Shown piece after piece: positions 17,149-26,291 of a stretch of DNA of 64,000 bases. The notes beneath the pieces were generated by a model. It ran no database searches. It was not told the DNA's origin and saw only the letters and a program-made list of their open reading frames with translations. Position numbers and translations under genes: made by a program. The stretch's first letter is position 1, and each line of letters starts with the position of its first letter. The stretch is taken from assembly GCA_964420065.1 (NCBI GenBank), contig CAYQQK010000007.1, positions 14,775 to 78,774 of the forward strand. Reading direction: 5' to 3'. Source of the stretch: CAYQQK01 sp964420065 (lineage in GTDB: Bacteria; Bacillota; Dethiobacteria; DTU022).

Positions 17149-17468
17149 GACAGTACACCTGCTTTTCGGGCCCGCATTACGGCCGCCTCAACCCGGGCGA
17201 CAACAGTGCAATCGAGGGCGCCGTTGTCTTCAGCGTAGATCGTGACCCCGGTCACTTTCAATTCGCGCAGGGTTGTTTCAATTTGAGCCCGAATATCTTC
17301 GCCAAAATGTGTCTCCAGTTCGCCGGTAAGGTTGATCCGGTTCCCCTTTTCTCCGGTGCAAGTAAGTGTGATCAGAATGTCGCTTGATTCCAGGGATCCG
17401 GCCTGGGCTTGATTCGCGTCCACTTTTATCACCGTCCCATTGTTAATGTTGATCCTGATCTTACACAC
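17145..17468 (-). CDS. citD: Citrate lyase gamma subunit (acyl carrier protein)
   Basis: Small acyl carrier of citrate lyase, 107 residues. The conserved AGSLESSDI segment at residues 23-31 contains Ser28, which corresponds to the serine carrying the phosphoribosyl-dephospho-CoA group. The sequence GEKGNRINLTGELE and the C-terminal ALDCTVVARVEAAVMRA also fit. Start is GTG 17468 with only a weak GGAAA ribosome site, so a different start cannot be excluded. First gene of the citDEFC-XG operon. No citrate transporter or CitAB regulator gene is adjacent. Confidence 0.93.
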   Translation of the reverse strand: MCKIRININNGTVIKVDANQAQAGSLESSDILITLTCTGEKGNRINLTGELETHFGEDIRAQIETTLRELKVTGVTIYAEDNGALDCTVVARVEAAVMRARKAGVLS

Positions 17469-17563
17469 CGTGTCCCATATTTCCTATTAATCCGACAAGT
17501 TTGCTTGTCAACAACAATCCGAATCCGGGTCTACCGCCATGCCGTACCGATTGTCCGGTGAAG

Positions 17564-18628
17564 TTACGGGTAGAGCAGGAAGTGCGTGGCGACAGCTCTT
17601 TCCCGTCCGTCGGAAGGACGGTTCATGACCTGCCCCTGAAAATAGAGTGTGCTCGATCCGCCTCCGTCCAGATTGTAGGCGTTGACCGTGCCGAGTTGGA
17701 TCAGCCGCAGTTGTATTTCCTCAAGGGTCACTCCGTTACTCCATCCCGGGCGACGCCCGTCCACAACAATGAAAAATATTTCATTGTTGGCAAAAGAACC
17801 GGCAATGGTCCGGGGATGAAGGGTTTCACTCCATTCGGAGGGCATCGGCAGCGGCTGGCGGTCCTGAATCAAGATCGGGGTCCAGCTCACTCCGCCGGCC
17901 GGTTGTCGCGCCATCAGTTCATCCGCAGACCCGAATTGCCCTCCAAGGAGTGTTCCGGAACGGGAAAGACCGCAGAAAAAGACGCAACCCTGGGCGGGAA
18001 CAAAGCTGCCCATCAGTTGTCCGTTGACGACAGTGTTGCCGTAGGGCCGGTAAAAAGCTTTCCCGCCCTGGCTGGTGTAAGAAAAACTACCTCCGTTGAC
18101 GGCGAGGACAGCCCCGGCTCGCCGGGCCGCCGCGCTTGTGGTTTCCAGTTTGCCGTAAGTATTCTGGGCCAGTCCGACCCGGAGAGCGGAAGGATCCAGA
18201 AGTCGGATCTTGACCAGGTGACCACGATAATCCTTTCCATTGAAAGGAAAGATCAGGACGGCTGTCCGGGACGAATAAAAGGTCTCTAGAGGCTGTCCCA
18301 ACTTTTCCAGAAGCTGTTTTTCGTATATTTCCCGGGATAGTTTTGCCTGGGCCAGACTTTGTTGCAGAAGTTCTTCCAAAAAAAGCTGTTGTTCACGGAA
18401 CTGTTGTTCTCGTTCTTCCGCTGATATTTGGAGCCGGTTAACGGCCTCGTTGACGGTAAGGGTAAGATTTGAAACCTGTTCGGTCTGATGTTGCAAGCCG
18501 TCAAGGGGGAGGATGAGCCCATTCCTGCAAAGATCCGGGGCCATCTCCGAGTGGCCCTGTTGCAGGGCCAGTACCGTGCCCCCAAAAGGGGCCAGAAGTA
18601 AAAGCAGTATCAACAAGATTTCACGCAT
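17564..18628 (-). CDS. Secreted phosphodiester glycosidase (NAGPA) domain protein
   Basis: 354 residues. A signal peptide or anchor (residues 1-22, leucine-rich) is followed by a coiled-coil segment rich in E, Q and L (about 45-110). A C-terminal domain of the phosphodiester glycosidase (NAGPA/DUF2233) family begins near residue 145 and includes LAVNGGSF, HPRTIAGSF, FFIVVDGRRPGWSNGV and NLDGGGSSTLYF. The family hydrolyses phosphodiester-linked sugars, often in envelope polymers; exported location is inferred. The start codon overlaps the stop of the upstream coiled-coil gene by one base (TAATG on the minus strand). Confidence 0.8.
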   Translation of the reverse strand: MREILLILLLLLAPFGGTVLALQQGHSEMAPDLCRNGLILPLDGLQHQTEQVSNLTLTVNEAVNRLQISAEEREQQFREQQLFLEELLQQSLAQAKLSREIYEKQLLEKLGQPLETFYSSRTAVLIFPFNGKDYRGHLVKIRLLDPSALRVGLAQNTYGKLETTSAAARRAGAVLAVNGGSFSYTSQGGKAFYRPYGNTVVNGQLMGSFVPAQGCVFFCGLSRSGTLLGGQFGSADELMARQPAGGVSWTPILIQDRQPLPMPSEWSETLHPRTIAGSFANNEIFFIVVDGRRPGWSNGVTLEEIQLRLIQLGTVNAYNLDGGGSSTLYFQGQVMNRPSDGRERAVATHFLLYP

Positions 18629-19044
18629 TACCGGTTCTCCTGAAGAAGCTGAATCGCGCGCTGCAGGTCGGCAAGCTGTCGTTCCAGTTCCTCGAGTTGC
18701 GCCTGAAGGTTTGATTCGGTGGAAGCGGAAGCACTGATACTTGAGCCGGCTTCCTCCAGGGTTTTCTTGACCGTTTCCATCTCGGCGGTAACACCGGACA
18801 GGGCTTCGGCCAAAATATCGATCCGGGCATTGTTGTCCTGTTGTATTTCGCTTACGGCTGCGGCTGTTCGTGTTTCAACGGAGGCTTGCAGCAGGTTAAA
18901 CTGGTACCCGATATACCGAAAGGCTGCGAAAAAAAGAAGAGCGCCCAGCAAGGGGACAACAACCAGTAAAACGGTACCACCCCGGGCCGGGCGATGCTGA
19001 GGTTGTCGATCTTTGCTTGATCTAGCCTGCGGATTGGGGGACAA
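18628..19044 (-). CDS. Single-pass membrane coiled-coil protein
   Basis: 138 residues, no recognised family. A short basic, proline-rich cytoplasmic N-terminus is followed by one transmembrane helix (about 24-46, VLLVVVPLLGALLFFAAF). The rest is a long heptad-type coiled coil (about 50-138) ending QLEELERQLADLQRAIQLL. Translation starts at TTG 19044, 7 nt after a strong AAAGGAGGTG. Because it is coupled to the downstream NAGPA protein, which also has a coiled coil, the two may form one envelope complex. That partnership is inference. Confidence 0.7.
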   Translation of the reverse strand: MSPNPQARSSKDRQPQHRPARGGTVLLVVVPLLGALLFFAAFRYIGYQFNLLQASVETRTAAAVSEIQQDNNARIDILAEALSGVTAEMETVKKTLEEAGSSISASASTESNLQAQLEELERQLADLQRAIQLLQENR

Positions 19045-19246
19045 GGAAAGGCACCTCCTTTAATGTAAGTATATTGTAAACCAACATCCGGTCGGGCACA
19101 AGGCCGGTGCGGAAGGACGGGCAGGGGGGGAAAATCGTTTTTATTTTGCCCTCTTCATGCGGCGGTAAACGAGTGGTATAATCAACTTCGGTCCAGAGCG
19201 GGGGGTTGCCGCCATTGGATAAATTGTGGGGGGGAGGTTCTTCGGC

Positions 19247-20866
19247 GTGGGTGAAGGGATCTTGAATGGAATGCCGGTTTTAACCGGGGTTTGTTTTTAC
19301 ATGGTGGTGATGCTGGCGATCGGGTTTTGGAGTTCACGCCAGATCCGGTCGGCAACAGACTATATCGTCGCCGGAAGGCGGCTCGGTCTGCCCCTGGTCA
19401 CCGGCACGCTTTTTGCGACCTGGTTCTGCGCGGGGACCGTGATCGGTTCTCCGGCGCAGGCGTACCTGTTTGGCAATCAGGGAACCATTTTCGATCCTTG
19501 GAGTGCGGCGCTCTGCCTGATTTTGGCCGGGATATTCTTTAACCGTCTCATGCGTCGAGGCCGGTATGTGACCGTGGCCGATTTTTTCGAAGTTCGCTAT
19601 GGTCGAAAAATGGGCCTGATCGCCGCCATCATTTTGACCATTGCGCAGATGGGCTGGGTCGGCTCGATGTTGGTTGCTTTCGGGGTTATTTTGCAATATT
19701 TTTCCGGGTTGCCCCTGGCCTGGGGTATTGTGATTTCCTGCTTTGTGGTGGTGGTTTATACCTACCTGGGAGGGATGTGGTCGGTCACCGTTACCGATTT
19801 GTTCCAGGCGCTTCTGTTGATAGTGGGTTTGCTGATCATGTTGCCCAGGGCGGTCTCTTTTGTCGGCGGCTGGGACTATTTCATCACCCATGCCGGTAAC
19901 CAGGCCGGATTGCCTGCTTTTGCCCTGGCGCCAACGGGTGAGGACGGTTTTTTGGGCTATCGCGCCCTGCCGGGCTGGATTTATTATCTTGGGGCCTGGA
20001 TGTCGATCGGGTTTGGCAGCCTCTGCTCCCAGGATCTGATGCAGCGGACCCTTTCGGCGAAAGACGAAAAAACCGCCGTTTATGCCTCCTACCTGTCCGG
20101 CTTTCTTTATTTAACCGTGGGGCTGATCCCGGTTTTGATCGGGATGATCGCGTTTGAACTCAACCCGGGGTTATCCATTGCCGAAACCGAAATGATCATG
20201 CCGATGTTGGCCGTGAAATTTTTGCCCCCGCTGCTGATGGTGCTTTTTGTGGCCGGGGTGGTGGCGGCCATTATGTCGAGCTGTGACAGTGCGCTTCTGG
20301 CTGCATCTTCGATTCTGGGTTACAATCTGGTCCGCTATTTCAAACCCGGTGCCGGAGACAAACTCATTTTAAAAACCACCCGTGTTTGCGTGCCCCTGGT
20401 GGCCCTGGTTTCGCTTTTGATGGCGCTCTACCTGGAGACAATTTATAATTTGATGGTGCTCGCCTGGTCGCTGATGCTGGTCGGATTGATCGCTCCTTAC
20501 GCGGCAGGGTGTTTCTGGAAAAAAGCGAACGAACCGGGTGCAATTGCCGCCGTTTTGGGCGGGGTTGTTTCCTGGACCGTGTTCATTTACGCTTATCTCC
20601 CCTTTACAGGTGCGAGCAAGGGGGGGATCGCCACGGACCAGGCGGTCTGGGACGCCGTCTACATGGGCTCGGTCCCGGCCTTTGCAGTCTCGATTGCCGC
20701 CTTGGGCGTGGTCGCCCTGGCAACAGGGAAAAGGTACCGGCCCAGGCCGTTGGCCGACATTGATGGAAACCCGTTACAGTTTGCCCGTTGGGGCGGGTGG
20801 AAATTGAATTCCGGATCGGTCAAGGCAGCAACGCGCCATAACCGGCGGCAAACGCTTTCAGGTTAA
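19247..20866 (+). CDS. Sodium:solute symporter (SSS family)
   Basis: Polytopic inner-membrane transporter with about 13 hydrophobic helices, 539 residues. SSS-family segments: TDYIVAGRRLGLPLVTGTLFATW, read here as residues near 45-65, TYLGGMWSVTVTDLFQ, and SSCDSALLAASSILGYN near residue 350, which belongs to the sodium-binding region. The family imports carboxylates, sugars, amino acids or vitamins; given citrate lyase and the PrpD set nearby, an organic acid is possible but unproven. Start is chosen at GTG 19247 (GGGGGAGG 9 nt upstream); GTG 19226 and ATG 19271 are alternatives. A possible TATAAT lies at 19177-19182. Its 3' end overlaps the convergent iorB by 47 nt. Confidence 0.85.
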   Translation: MGEGILNGMPVLTGVCFYMVVMLAIGFWSSRQIRSATDYIVAGRRLGLPLVTGTLFATWFCAGTVIGSPAQAYLFGNQGTIFDPWSAALCLILAGIFFNRLMRRGRYVTVADFFEVRYGRKMGLIAAIILTIAQMGWVGSMLVAFGVILQYFSGLPLAWGIVISCFVVVVYTYLGGMWSVTVTDLFQALLLIVGLLIMLPRAVSFVGGWDYFITHAGNQAGLPAFALAPTGEDGFLGYRALPGWIYYLGAWMSIGFGSLCSQDLMQRTLSAKDEKTAVYASYLSGFLYLTVGLIPVLIGMIAFELNPGLSIAETEMIMPMLAVKFLPPLLMVLFVAGVVAAIMSSCDSALLAASSILGYNLVRYFKPGAGDKLILKTTRVCVPLVALVSLLMALYLETIYNLMVLAWSLMLVGLIAPYAAGCFWKKANEPGAIAAVLGGVVSWTVFIYAYLPFTGASKGGIATDQAVWDAVYMGSVPAFAVSIAALGVVALATGKRYRPRPLADIDGNPLQFARWGGWKLNSGSVKAATRHNRRQTLSG

Positions 20867-21404
20867 CTTGGTGCAGTTTTGGAGGGAGCAGCCTCTTCAG
20901 GGTCAGTTCCCAACGCTCCCGGGGGAAAGGAAGCAGGCGAGACAGAAGGCCCAGCAAAAGCACGTTTAAAACTCCGGGATTGCTTTGTAGCGGCGCCAAA
21001 GAAGGCCCATCCACAGCGATCACACGGCCGGCGGCGCGCTGGAGGGTTTCTATTATTCCGGACGGGTATTCCTGTTCTCCGCGCAAAACAGGGAGCGGTT
21101 CCAGCACCCGGGTATTGACGACTAGCGTTCCCGCCGGGGCAAGATAGGGGAGCTGGCGCAGCGCCTCCAGCGGTTCGAAAGCAAGCAAAAAATCGGCCGC
21201 CCCCGAGGGAATCAGCGGCGCGAAAACTTGGGGACCGCAACGGACGTGGGTGACCACGCTGCCTCCGCGCTGAGCCATGCCGTGTGTTTCGGCGGTTTTA
21301 ACCGCCATTCCTTCGGCCAGCGCTGCGGCGGCGACCAGCCTGCCGGCCAGGATGGTGCCCTGGCCGCCCACACCGGAGATCAACAGATCAATCTTCTGCG
21401 TCAT
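20820..21404 (-). CDS. iorB: Indolepyruvate:ferredoxin oxidoreductase, beta subunit
   Basis: Gamma-type domain of the 2-oxoacid oxidoreductase superfamily, 194 residues. The N-terminal GVGGQGTILAGRL loop, ETHGMAQRGGSVVTHVR and the later LLGLLSRLLPFP fit IorB. With IorA it oxidatively decarboxylates aryl pyruvates to acyl-CoA and reduces ferredoxin. The ATG at 21404 overlaps the iorA TGA as ATGA; a longer reading to 21470 would enter the iorA Fe-S region and is not favoured. The 3' end overlaps the convergent symporter gene. Confidence 0.9.
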   Translation of the reverse strand: MTQKIDLLISGVGGQGTILAGRLVAAAALAEGMAVKTAETHGMAQRGGSVVTHVRCGPQVFAPLIPSGAADFLLAFEPLEALRQLPYLAPAGTLVVNTRVLEPLPVLRGEQEYPSGIIETLQRAAGRVIAVDGPSLAPLQSNPGVLNVLLLGLLSRLLPFPRERWELTLKRLLPPKLHQVNLKAFAAGYGALLP

Positions 21405-23140
21405 TGGCAATCCTCTCCCCCGAAAGCACCGTGTCGGCAAAGTTGTCGGCAAAGGCCGCAACCGGTGCAAATACTTTCATTGACCGAGATTTTTCCCGTA
21501 ACCGACAGGCTCAGGGCCGGGCAACCCAGTTGCAAACAGAGGCCGCATCCGTTACATTTTTCCGGATCAACCGGCAATGGTGCTCCCGTACATTTCTTCA
21601 AAAGAACGCAGGGCCGGCGGGCGATCACCACCGAGGGTTCCCGGACCTTTACTTCCCGGGTGATTACCCGGCGCAGTTGATCAAGGTTGTACGGGTCCAC
21701 GACCGTGACCCGTCGAACACCGGCGGCACGGCACAATCCTTCCAGATCTACTCTGTTTACCGTCTGCCCTTGCAGTGTTTTCCCGGTGCCGGGGTGATCC
21801 TGGTGGCCGGTCATGGCCGTGGTGCAGTTGTCCAGGATCAGAACCGTGGTGGAAGCGCCGCTGGAAACCACATCGATCAGGGGCGTTATTCCGGAGTGGA
21901 AGAAAGTTGAATCGCCGATAACTGCCACGGTGTAGGCAGCTGTATCCGGGTTTGCTTTTTCCCGTCCCAGGGCGAGGCCGATGCTTGCACCCATGCAGAT
22001 GCAAGTATCGATTGCCTCCAGGGGGGGCAGGGCGGCCAGGGTGTAGCAACCGATATCACCCATGACCTGCAGTTTTAGTTTCTTCAAGGTGTAAAAAACC
22101 CCACGGTGAGAACAACCCGGGCAAAGCAGGGGGGGGCGATCGGGGATGGTTACGGTTCCGTTTTCAAGCCGTGGCGGTTGTTCACACATCATTTCTCGGA
22201 TAATCTCTGTTCCCAGCTCGCCGGTAGGGGGAAAAAGCGACTTGCCCTCGACCGCGATCCCGAGGGCGCGAACCTGCTCCTCGATCAAGGGATCCAGTTC
22301 CTCGATTACAATAAGGCGTCGCACCCGGGCCGCGAAATTCCGTACCAGGTTTACCGGAAGGGGGTAGCTCAGGCCCAACTTCAAGATCGGTGCCCCCGGG
22401 AGGGCCTCGCGCACATACTGGTAGGTGATACCGGAACAAATGATGCCGGTATCATCCGGGCCGTCCTCGATCCGGTTCAAGGGAGAGCTTTCCGCCATCG
22501 CGCGAAGCGCCTCCAGGCGTTGTTCCACCAGGAGATGGCGGCGCCGGGCGAAGGCCGGCAGCATAACCAGTTTCGCGCTGTCACGGCGGAACCCGGTCAG
22601 GGGAACGGTGCGACGTTTTCCGTATTTGACGATGCTGCGGGAGTGGGCTACCCGGGTGGTGATGCCGAGCATGACCGGAGTATCAAATTTTTCACTCAAG
22701 GCCAGTGCCGCTAGAACATAGTCTTTTGCCTCCTGGCTGTCGGCGGGTTCCAGAAGAGGAATCTTGGCCAGACGGGCATAATAACGGTTATCCTGTTCGT
22801 TCTGGGAACTGTGCATACCGGGATCGCCGGCCGAAATCAGTACCAGCCCGCCCCCGACTCCCGTATATGAAAGGGTCATCAAGGGGTCGGCGGCCACGTT
22901 TAGACCGACATGTTTCATCGCGACCAGAACGCGTGCGCCCTCAAAGGAAGCCCCTGCACCCACCTCCAGGGCTACCTTTTCATTGGGTGACCAGCCACAA
23001 TGCACCCCGTCATTGCGGGCCAGCACCTCCATGATTTCGGTGCTGGGGGTGCCCGGATAGGCCGTGCCCACGGTAACGCCGCCCTCGAAGGCGCCCCGGG
23101 CGATCGCCTCGTTTCCGGTCATGAGCGCTGTTTTTTGCAT
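21401..23140 (-). CDS. iorA: Indolepyruvate:ferredoxin oxidoreductase, alpha subunit
   Basis: Thiamine-diphosphate and Fe-S subunit, 579 residues. It begins with MTGNEAIARGAFEGGV and YPGTPSTEI of the pyrimidine-binding domain. The TPP/Mg region is CPGCSHRGVFYTL ... GDIGCYTLAALPP ... GDSTFFHSGITP. Two ferredoxin motifs close the chain: CNGCGLCLQLGC and CTGCGLCRQLC. The enzyme ferments aromatic amino acids through their keto acids and yields reduced ferredoxin, which could feed the low-potential Fe-S enzymes nearby. It is the first gene of the minus-strand iorA-iorB pair. Confidence 0.95.
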   Translation of the reverse strand: MQKTALMTGNEAIARGAFEGGVTVGTAYPGTPSTEIMEVLARNDGVHCGWSPNEKVALEVGAGASFEGARVLVAMKHVGLNVAADPLMTLSYTGVGGGLVLISAGDPGMHSSQNEQDNRYYARLAKIPLLEPADSQEAKDYVLAALALSEKFDTPVMLGITTRVAHSRSIVKYGKRRTVPLTGFRRDSAKLVMLPAFARRRHLLVEQRLEALRAMAESSPLNRIEDGPDDTGIICSGITYQYVREALPGAPILKLGLSYPLPVNLVRNFAARVRRLIVIEELDPLIEEQVRALGIAVEGKSLFPPTGELGTEIIREMMCEQPPRLENGTVTIPDRPPLLCPGCSHRGVFYTLKKLKLQVMGDIGCYTLAALPPLEAIDTCICMGASIGLALGREKANPDTAAYTVAVIGDSTFFHSGITPLIDVVSSGASTTVLILDNCTTAMTGHQDHPGTGKTLQGQTVNRVDLEGLCRAAGVRRVTVVDPYNLDQLRRVITREVKVREPSVVIARRPCVLLKKCTGAPLPVDPEKCNGCGLCLQLGCPALSLSVTGKISVNESICTGCGLCRQLCRHGAFGGEDCQ

Positions 23141-23360
23141 TCCGGCCGCGCCTCGCTTTCATCGTTGTTTTCCTGTTTTTGTCTGTTGTTGGTACGGGCT
23201 GCTAATTGCGGTCCGGTTTCTTGCCATGCTACTAGTTCTTTGTTCAAAGGGAGGTTCCTGCCTTCCCACGGGTGTCTCCGGCCGGAAGATAGAGGGAAAG
23301 GTTCCCGACGGAGCGAAATAGATCGTTGCTCTGGGAGAGATATAAATTTCCAGGAGGTGT

Positions 23361-24245
23361 ATGCTTGTGTCGCAAATAACCATCGACCGGAACCGCTGTT
23401 CCCGGTGCGGCTTGTGCGCCAGGGTGTGTACCCGCGGTTGTCTGGTCATGGAAAAAGGCGAGCCTATTTTTACCCGAGCCGAACGATGCATTGCCTGCGG
23501 GCATTGCCTGGCGATCTGTCCCCGCGAAGGGGCGCTTGTCCATGCCGGCCTGACCGCAGAGACATGGTTACACCCGGCGGAAGAAAATTCCTTGCCGGAA
23601 CGGGGACAGTTGGCGCAGCTATTGTGTCACCGCCGATCCGTGCGTCATTACCGGGCCAAAGCGGTGCCTGCAGGAACGGTGCAGGAGTTGCTTAACCTGG
23701 CCTCCTTCGCCCCCACCGCTAAAAACAGGCAGGAGGTTTGCCTGATCGTGGTCGACCGGCCCGACCAGATTGCCGCCCTATCCGCGGCAACGGTGCGTTA
23801 TTACGGCAGTTTGCAGCGCCTCCTGGGCCGCCGGGGTCATCCGGCGGCTGCAAACCCGACCAAAGGGATGCCATTACCGGAGAAAGCGGAGCCGCCGTTA
23901 CACGGTGTTCTTTTTGAACGGCATGCCGCCGGAGAGGATCCCATATTTTACGGTGCACCTTTGTTGATCGTTCCATATGGACCGAAACGGGATCTGTTTT
24001 CCAAGGACGACAGCCTTTTCGCCCTTTACAATATGATTCTCGGGGCTGAGCTGGCCGGCCTGGGAAGCTGTCTGATCGGTTATTTTGTGGCCGCCGCCAA
24101 CCGTAGCACGGAGATCCGGCACACGCTTGGCCTGGGCCGGGGGGAAGAGGTACAGGCTGCCTGCGTTTTTGGGTACCGGCAGTACAGATTCCACCGTCCG
24201 GTTCCCCGTCGTCCGGTGCAGCAGCGCGGATTGCCCGGGGTTTGA
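23361..24245 (+). CDS. Nitroreductase with N-terminal 2[4Fe-4S] ferredoxin domain
   Basis: 294 residues. Two ferredoxin motifs, CSRCGLCARVC and CIACGHCLAICP (residues 12-55), precede an FMN-dependent nitroreductase domain: RRSVRHYRAKAVP near residue 92, LASFAPTAKNRQ, and LGAELAGLGSCLIGYF. These fused proteins are common in anaerobes and probably use ferredoxin to reduce an unknown substrate. ATG 23361 follows CAGGAGGTG. The gene is divergent from iorA across 220 nt and is not clearly in an operon. Confidence 0.88.
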   Translation: MLVSQITIDRNRCSRCGLCARVCTRGCLVMEKGEPIFTRAERCIACGHCLAICPREGALVHAGLTAETWLHPAEENSLPERGQLAQLLCHRRSVRHYRAKAVPAGTVQELLNLASFAPTAKNRQEVCLIVVDRPDQIAALSAATVRYYGSLQRLLGRRGHPAAANPTKGMPLPEKAEPPLHGVLFERHAAGEDPIFYGAPLLIVPYGPKRDLFSKDDSLFALYNMILGAELAGLGSCLIGYFVAAANRSTEIRHTLGLGRGEEVQAACVFGYRQYRFHRPVPRRPVQQRGLPGV

Positions 24246-24423
24246 TCTGCCGCCGGGCTCCGGCCTGCGCTTGATCTGCCGACGGCGCTCCCGGATTGAA
24301 AGGGGCCCCGCCGGATAAAATAACCCGTAATCCGCGCCCTTGACCTTCATTTTACCCCGGGCTACAATGGAATCGGCGCAGCCCTGATGTAGCGCTTGAT
24401 CTTTTTGCGAGGAGGTTTTAGCC

Positions 24424-24747
24424 GTGTCTACAGTAATGGAAATCGGTGAAACACAATTTGAGGCCACGGTGTTGCAGTCTGCCGAACCGGTTCTGGTTGA
24501 TTTCTGGGCGCCCTGGTGCGGTCCCTGCCAGATGGTTGCTCCGGTTCTGGAAGAACTGGCCGAGGATTACCGGGGGCGTTTAAAGGTGGTCAAGGTGAAT
24601 GTTGATCAAAACAACGATCTTGCGGCCCGGTACAGTGTAATGAGTATCCCGACTTTGATCCTGTTCAAGGACGGTCGGGAAATTCAGACCGTTACCGGAG
24701 CCCAGCCCAAAGAGACTTTGATCGGGATCGTCAAACAGCATCTTTAA
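24424..24747 (+). CDS. trxA: Thioredoxin
   Basis: Cytoplasmic dithiol-disulfide oxidoreductase, 107 residues. Active site WCGPC in VDFWAPWCGPCQMVAPVLEEL (here cited in part, residues about 28-40), cis-proline loop MSIPTLILFKDG, and the ending TLIGIVKQHL. GTG 24424 is preceded by GAGGAGG. Monocistronic in appearance. Confidence 0.95.
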   Translation: MSTVMEIGETQFEATVLQSAEPVLVDFWAPWCGPCQMVAPVLEELAEDYRGRLKVVKVNVDQNNDLAARYSVMSIPTLILFKDGREIQTVTGAQPKETLIGIVKQHL

Positions 24748-24770
24748 ACACTGGTTGCATTGATTTATGT

Positions 24771-24802
24771 AAAAAGTTAGCCGCAAAAACATTGCGGCTA
24801 AC
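24771..24802 (-). terminator. Terminator of the DUF2512 gene
   Basis: GTTAGCCGCAA (24776-24786) and TTGCGGCTAAC (24792-24802) form a perfect 11-bp stem with a 5-nt loop. The T-run of five lies on the minus-strand side, so it primarily ends transcription of the gene at 24829-25335. It may also stop trxA reading through. Confidence 0.85.
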
Positions 24803-24828
24803 TGCGGTTGCATCGGTGCGCGCCGGTT

Positions 24829-25335
24829 TTATTGCTGGTGTTCTTGTTGTTCACCTTCGGGTTTGTTGTTTTGTTCCGGGACCGGCCCGCCGCCGCTATC
24901 CTGCCCCATTTCACTGTCATTTTGACTGGAGGAGACATTTTCGCCGGTAAAGGGAAAAAGGCCGCCCTCGCCGACGGCAGCGCCGGTTGCCACGCCGCGG
25001 ACATAGCGGAAAAAGAACCATTCGGCGATCCCGATTACCGCCGACGCTGCGAAAACAGCCGCCGTGGAGAGCGGTTCACGCACGAAAAGATTGGAGACGC
25101 TGAAGGTCAGGACGGCAAGGACGAAGTTGGCGATTGCCGTTGCCAGGGTGCCAAAACGGGGCAACATGAAGCGGTCTCCGGCAAAATACAGCACCAGGGT
25201 GACGAAGAGGGCCATAACCAGGGATGTTCCCACACCAAGAGAGGGTATCATCAGATAGGTGAAAAAAATTAGGGTTGTCGCTGCGATGTAAATGTACTTG
25301 ATGATCATCGGCCGCCATTGTTCGATGGAAATCAC
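24829..25335 (-). CDS. DUF2512 family membrane protein
   Basis: 168 residues. Four hydrophobic helices occupy residues about 12-118 (IIKYIYIAATTLIFFTYLM, ALFVTLVLYFAGDRFMLPRF and two more), in the pattern of the Bacillus YndM/DUF2512 family. The tail after residue 120 is polar and rich in G, E, Q and N, ending in repeated E/Q. Function is unknown; the family is typical of spore-formers. The start is uncertain: GTG 25335 has GAAAGGGG adjacent, ATG 25308 is an alternative. Confidence 0.7.
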   Translation of the reverse strand: MISIEQWRPMIIKYIYIAATTLIFFTYLMIPSLGVGTSLVMALFVTLVLYFAGDRFMLPRFGTLATAIANFVLAVLTFSVSNLFVREPLSTAAVFAASAVIGIAEWFFFRYVRGVATGAAVGEGGLFPFTGENVSSSQNDSEMGQDSGGGPVPEQNNKPEGEQQEHQQ

Positions 25336-25535
25336 CCCCTTTCGTGTCTATACCTTTCCCAGGCATGCCTTCCTTCATTCCGCGTTTTTAACGGGGGTTA
25401 ACCCGATCGGAAACGCCCCGCTATTTCGGAACGGGGTGTTATGATAAACTTTTGCTCCGCCGGGCCGGGGGAAGATCTGCGGCGGTTATATTGAAATAAA
25501 GCGGTTGGTTTAAATTCTACCCGGGAGGTGCGCCG

Positions 25536-26291
25536 GTGACCGGAAACCGGATCAAACAAAAACATTCCGTTCGCGCTGAACATCCTTTCCGGCAAGCTCT
25601 CCTGGAGGCCCTGCCGATCGTCTGCGGCTATATTCCGATCGGCTTTGCCTTTGGAGCGCTCGCTGTTGCAGCTGGATTATCCGTAATAATGGCGGCAGCC
25701 ATGTCCATTTTTGTCTTTGCCGGTTCCGCCCAATTCATTGCGGTCGGGCTTCTGGAAGCCGGGGCTGGACTCGGGGCCCTGGCGGTGACAACCTTCCTGG
25801 TCAATCTAAGGCACCTGCTCATGAGCGCCTCCCTGGCCCCCCACTTGAATCACCTTGAATCCTGGCAGCAGGCTTTATTTTGTTACGAACTGACCGATGA
25901 ATCTTTTGCCGTGCACAGCGCCGCCCTGGGCAAGAGGGGGAGAGAAGCCGGTCATGCCCTTAGACTATTTACCGTTAACCATGCTTCGCACTTAGCCTGG
26001 GTGGCCGGCACGCTGGCCGGGGCCTGGGCCGGCGGCAGGCTGGAGGTAAACAGCGCCGCCTGGGGGCTGGATTATGCCCTACCGGCCATGTTTATCGCAC
26101 TGCTGGTCATGCAGTGCCGGAACCGGCGTCATTTCCTGATCGGTTTACTGGCCGCGGTCCTGGCGGTCCTTTTTTACCTTGCCGGGGCCGGGCACTGGCA
26201 CATCATGCTTGCCGCCGTAACGGCGGCCGCAGCCGGTGCAATCCTTGAGAATATTGGGCGGGTGGAAAACAGGAAGGAGGAAACCTCGTGA
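25536..26291 (+). CDS. azlC: AzlC-type branched-chain amino acid exporter subunit
   Basis: Large subunit of the AzlCD (LIV-E type) exporter, 251 residues, about seven transmembrane helices. Family segments: ALPIVCGYIPIGFAFGALA, SIFVFAGSAQFIAVGLL and the VNLRHLLMSASLAPHL loop, where NLRH is strongly conserved. It exports branched-chain amino acids or analogues. Preceded by CGGGAGGTG at the start. It overlaps azlD by 4 nt (ATGA-like coupling with a GTG start). Confidence 0.9.
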   Translation: MTGNRIKQKHSVRAEHPFRQALLEALPIVCGYIPIGFAFGALAVAAGLSVIMAAAMSIFVFAGSAQFIAVGLLEAGAGLGALAVTTFLVNLRHLLMSASLAPHLNHLESWQQALFCYELTDESFAVHSAALGKRGREAGHALRLFTVNHASHLAWVAGTLAGAWAGGRLEVNSAAWGLDYALPAMFIALLVMQCRNRRHFLIGLLAAVLAVLFYLAGAGHWHIMLAAVTAAAAGAILENIGRVENRKEETS

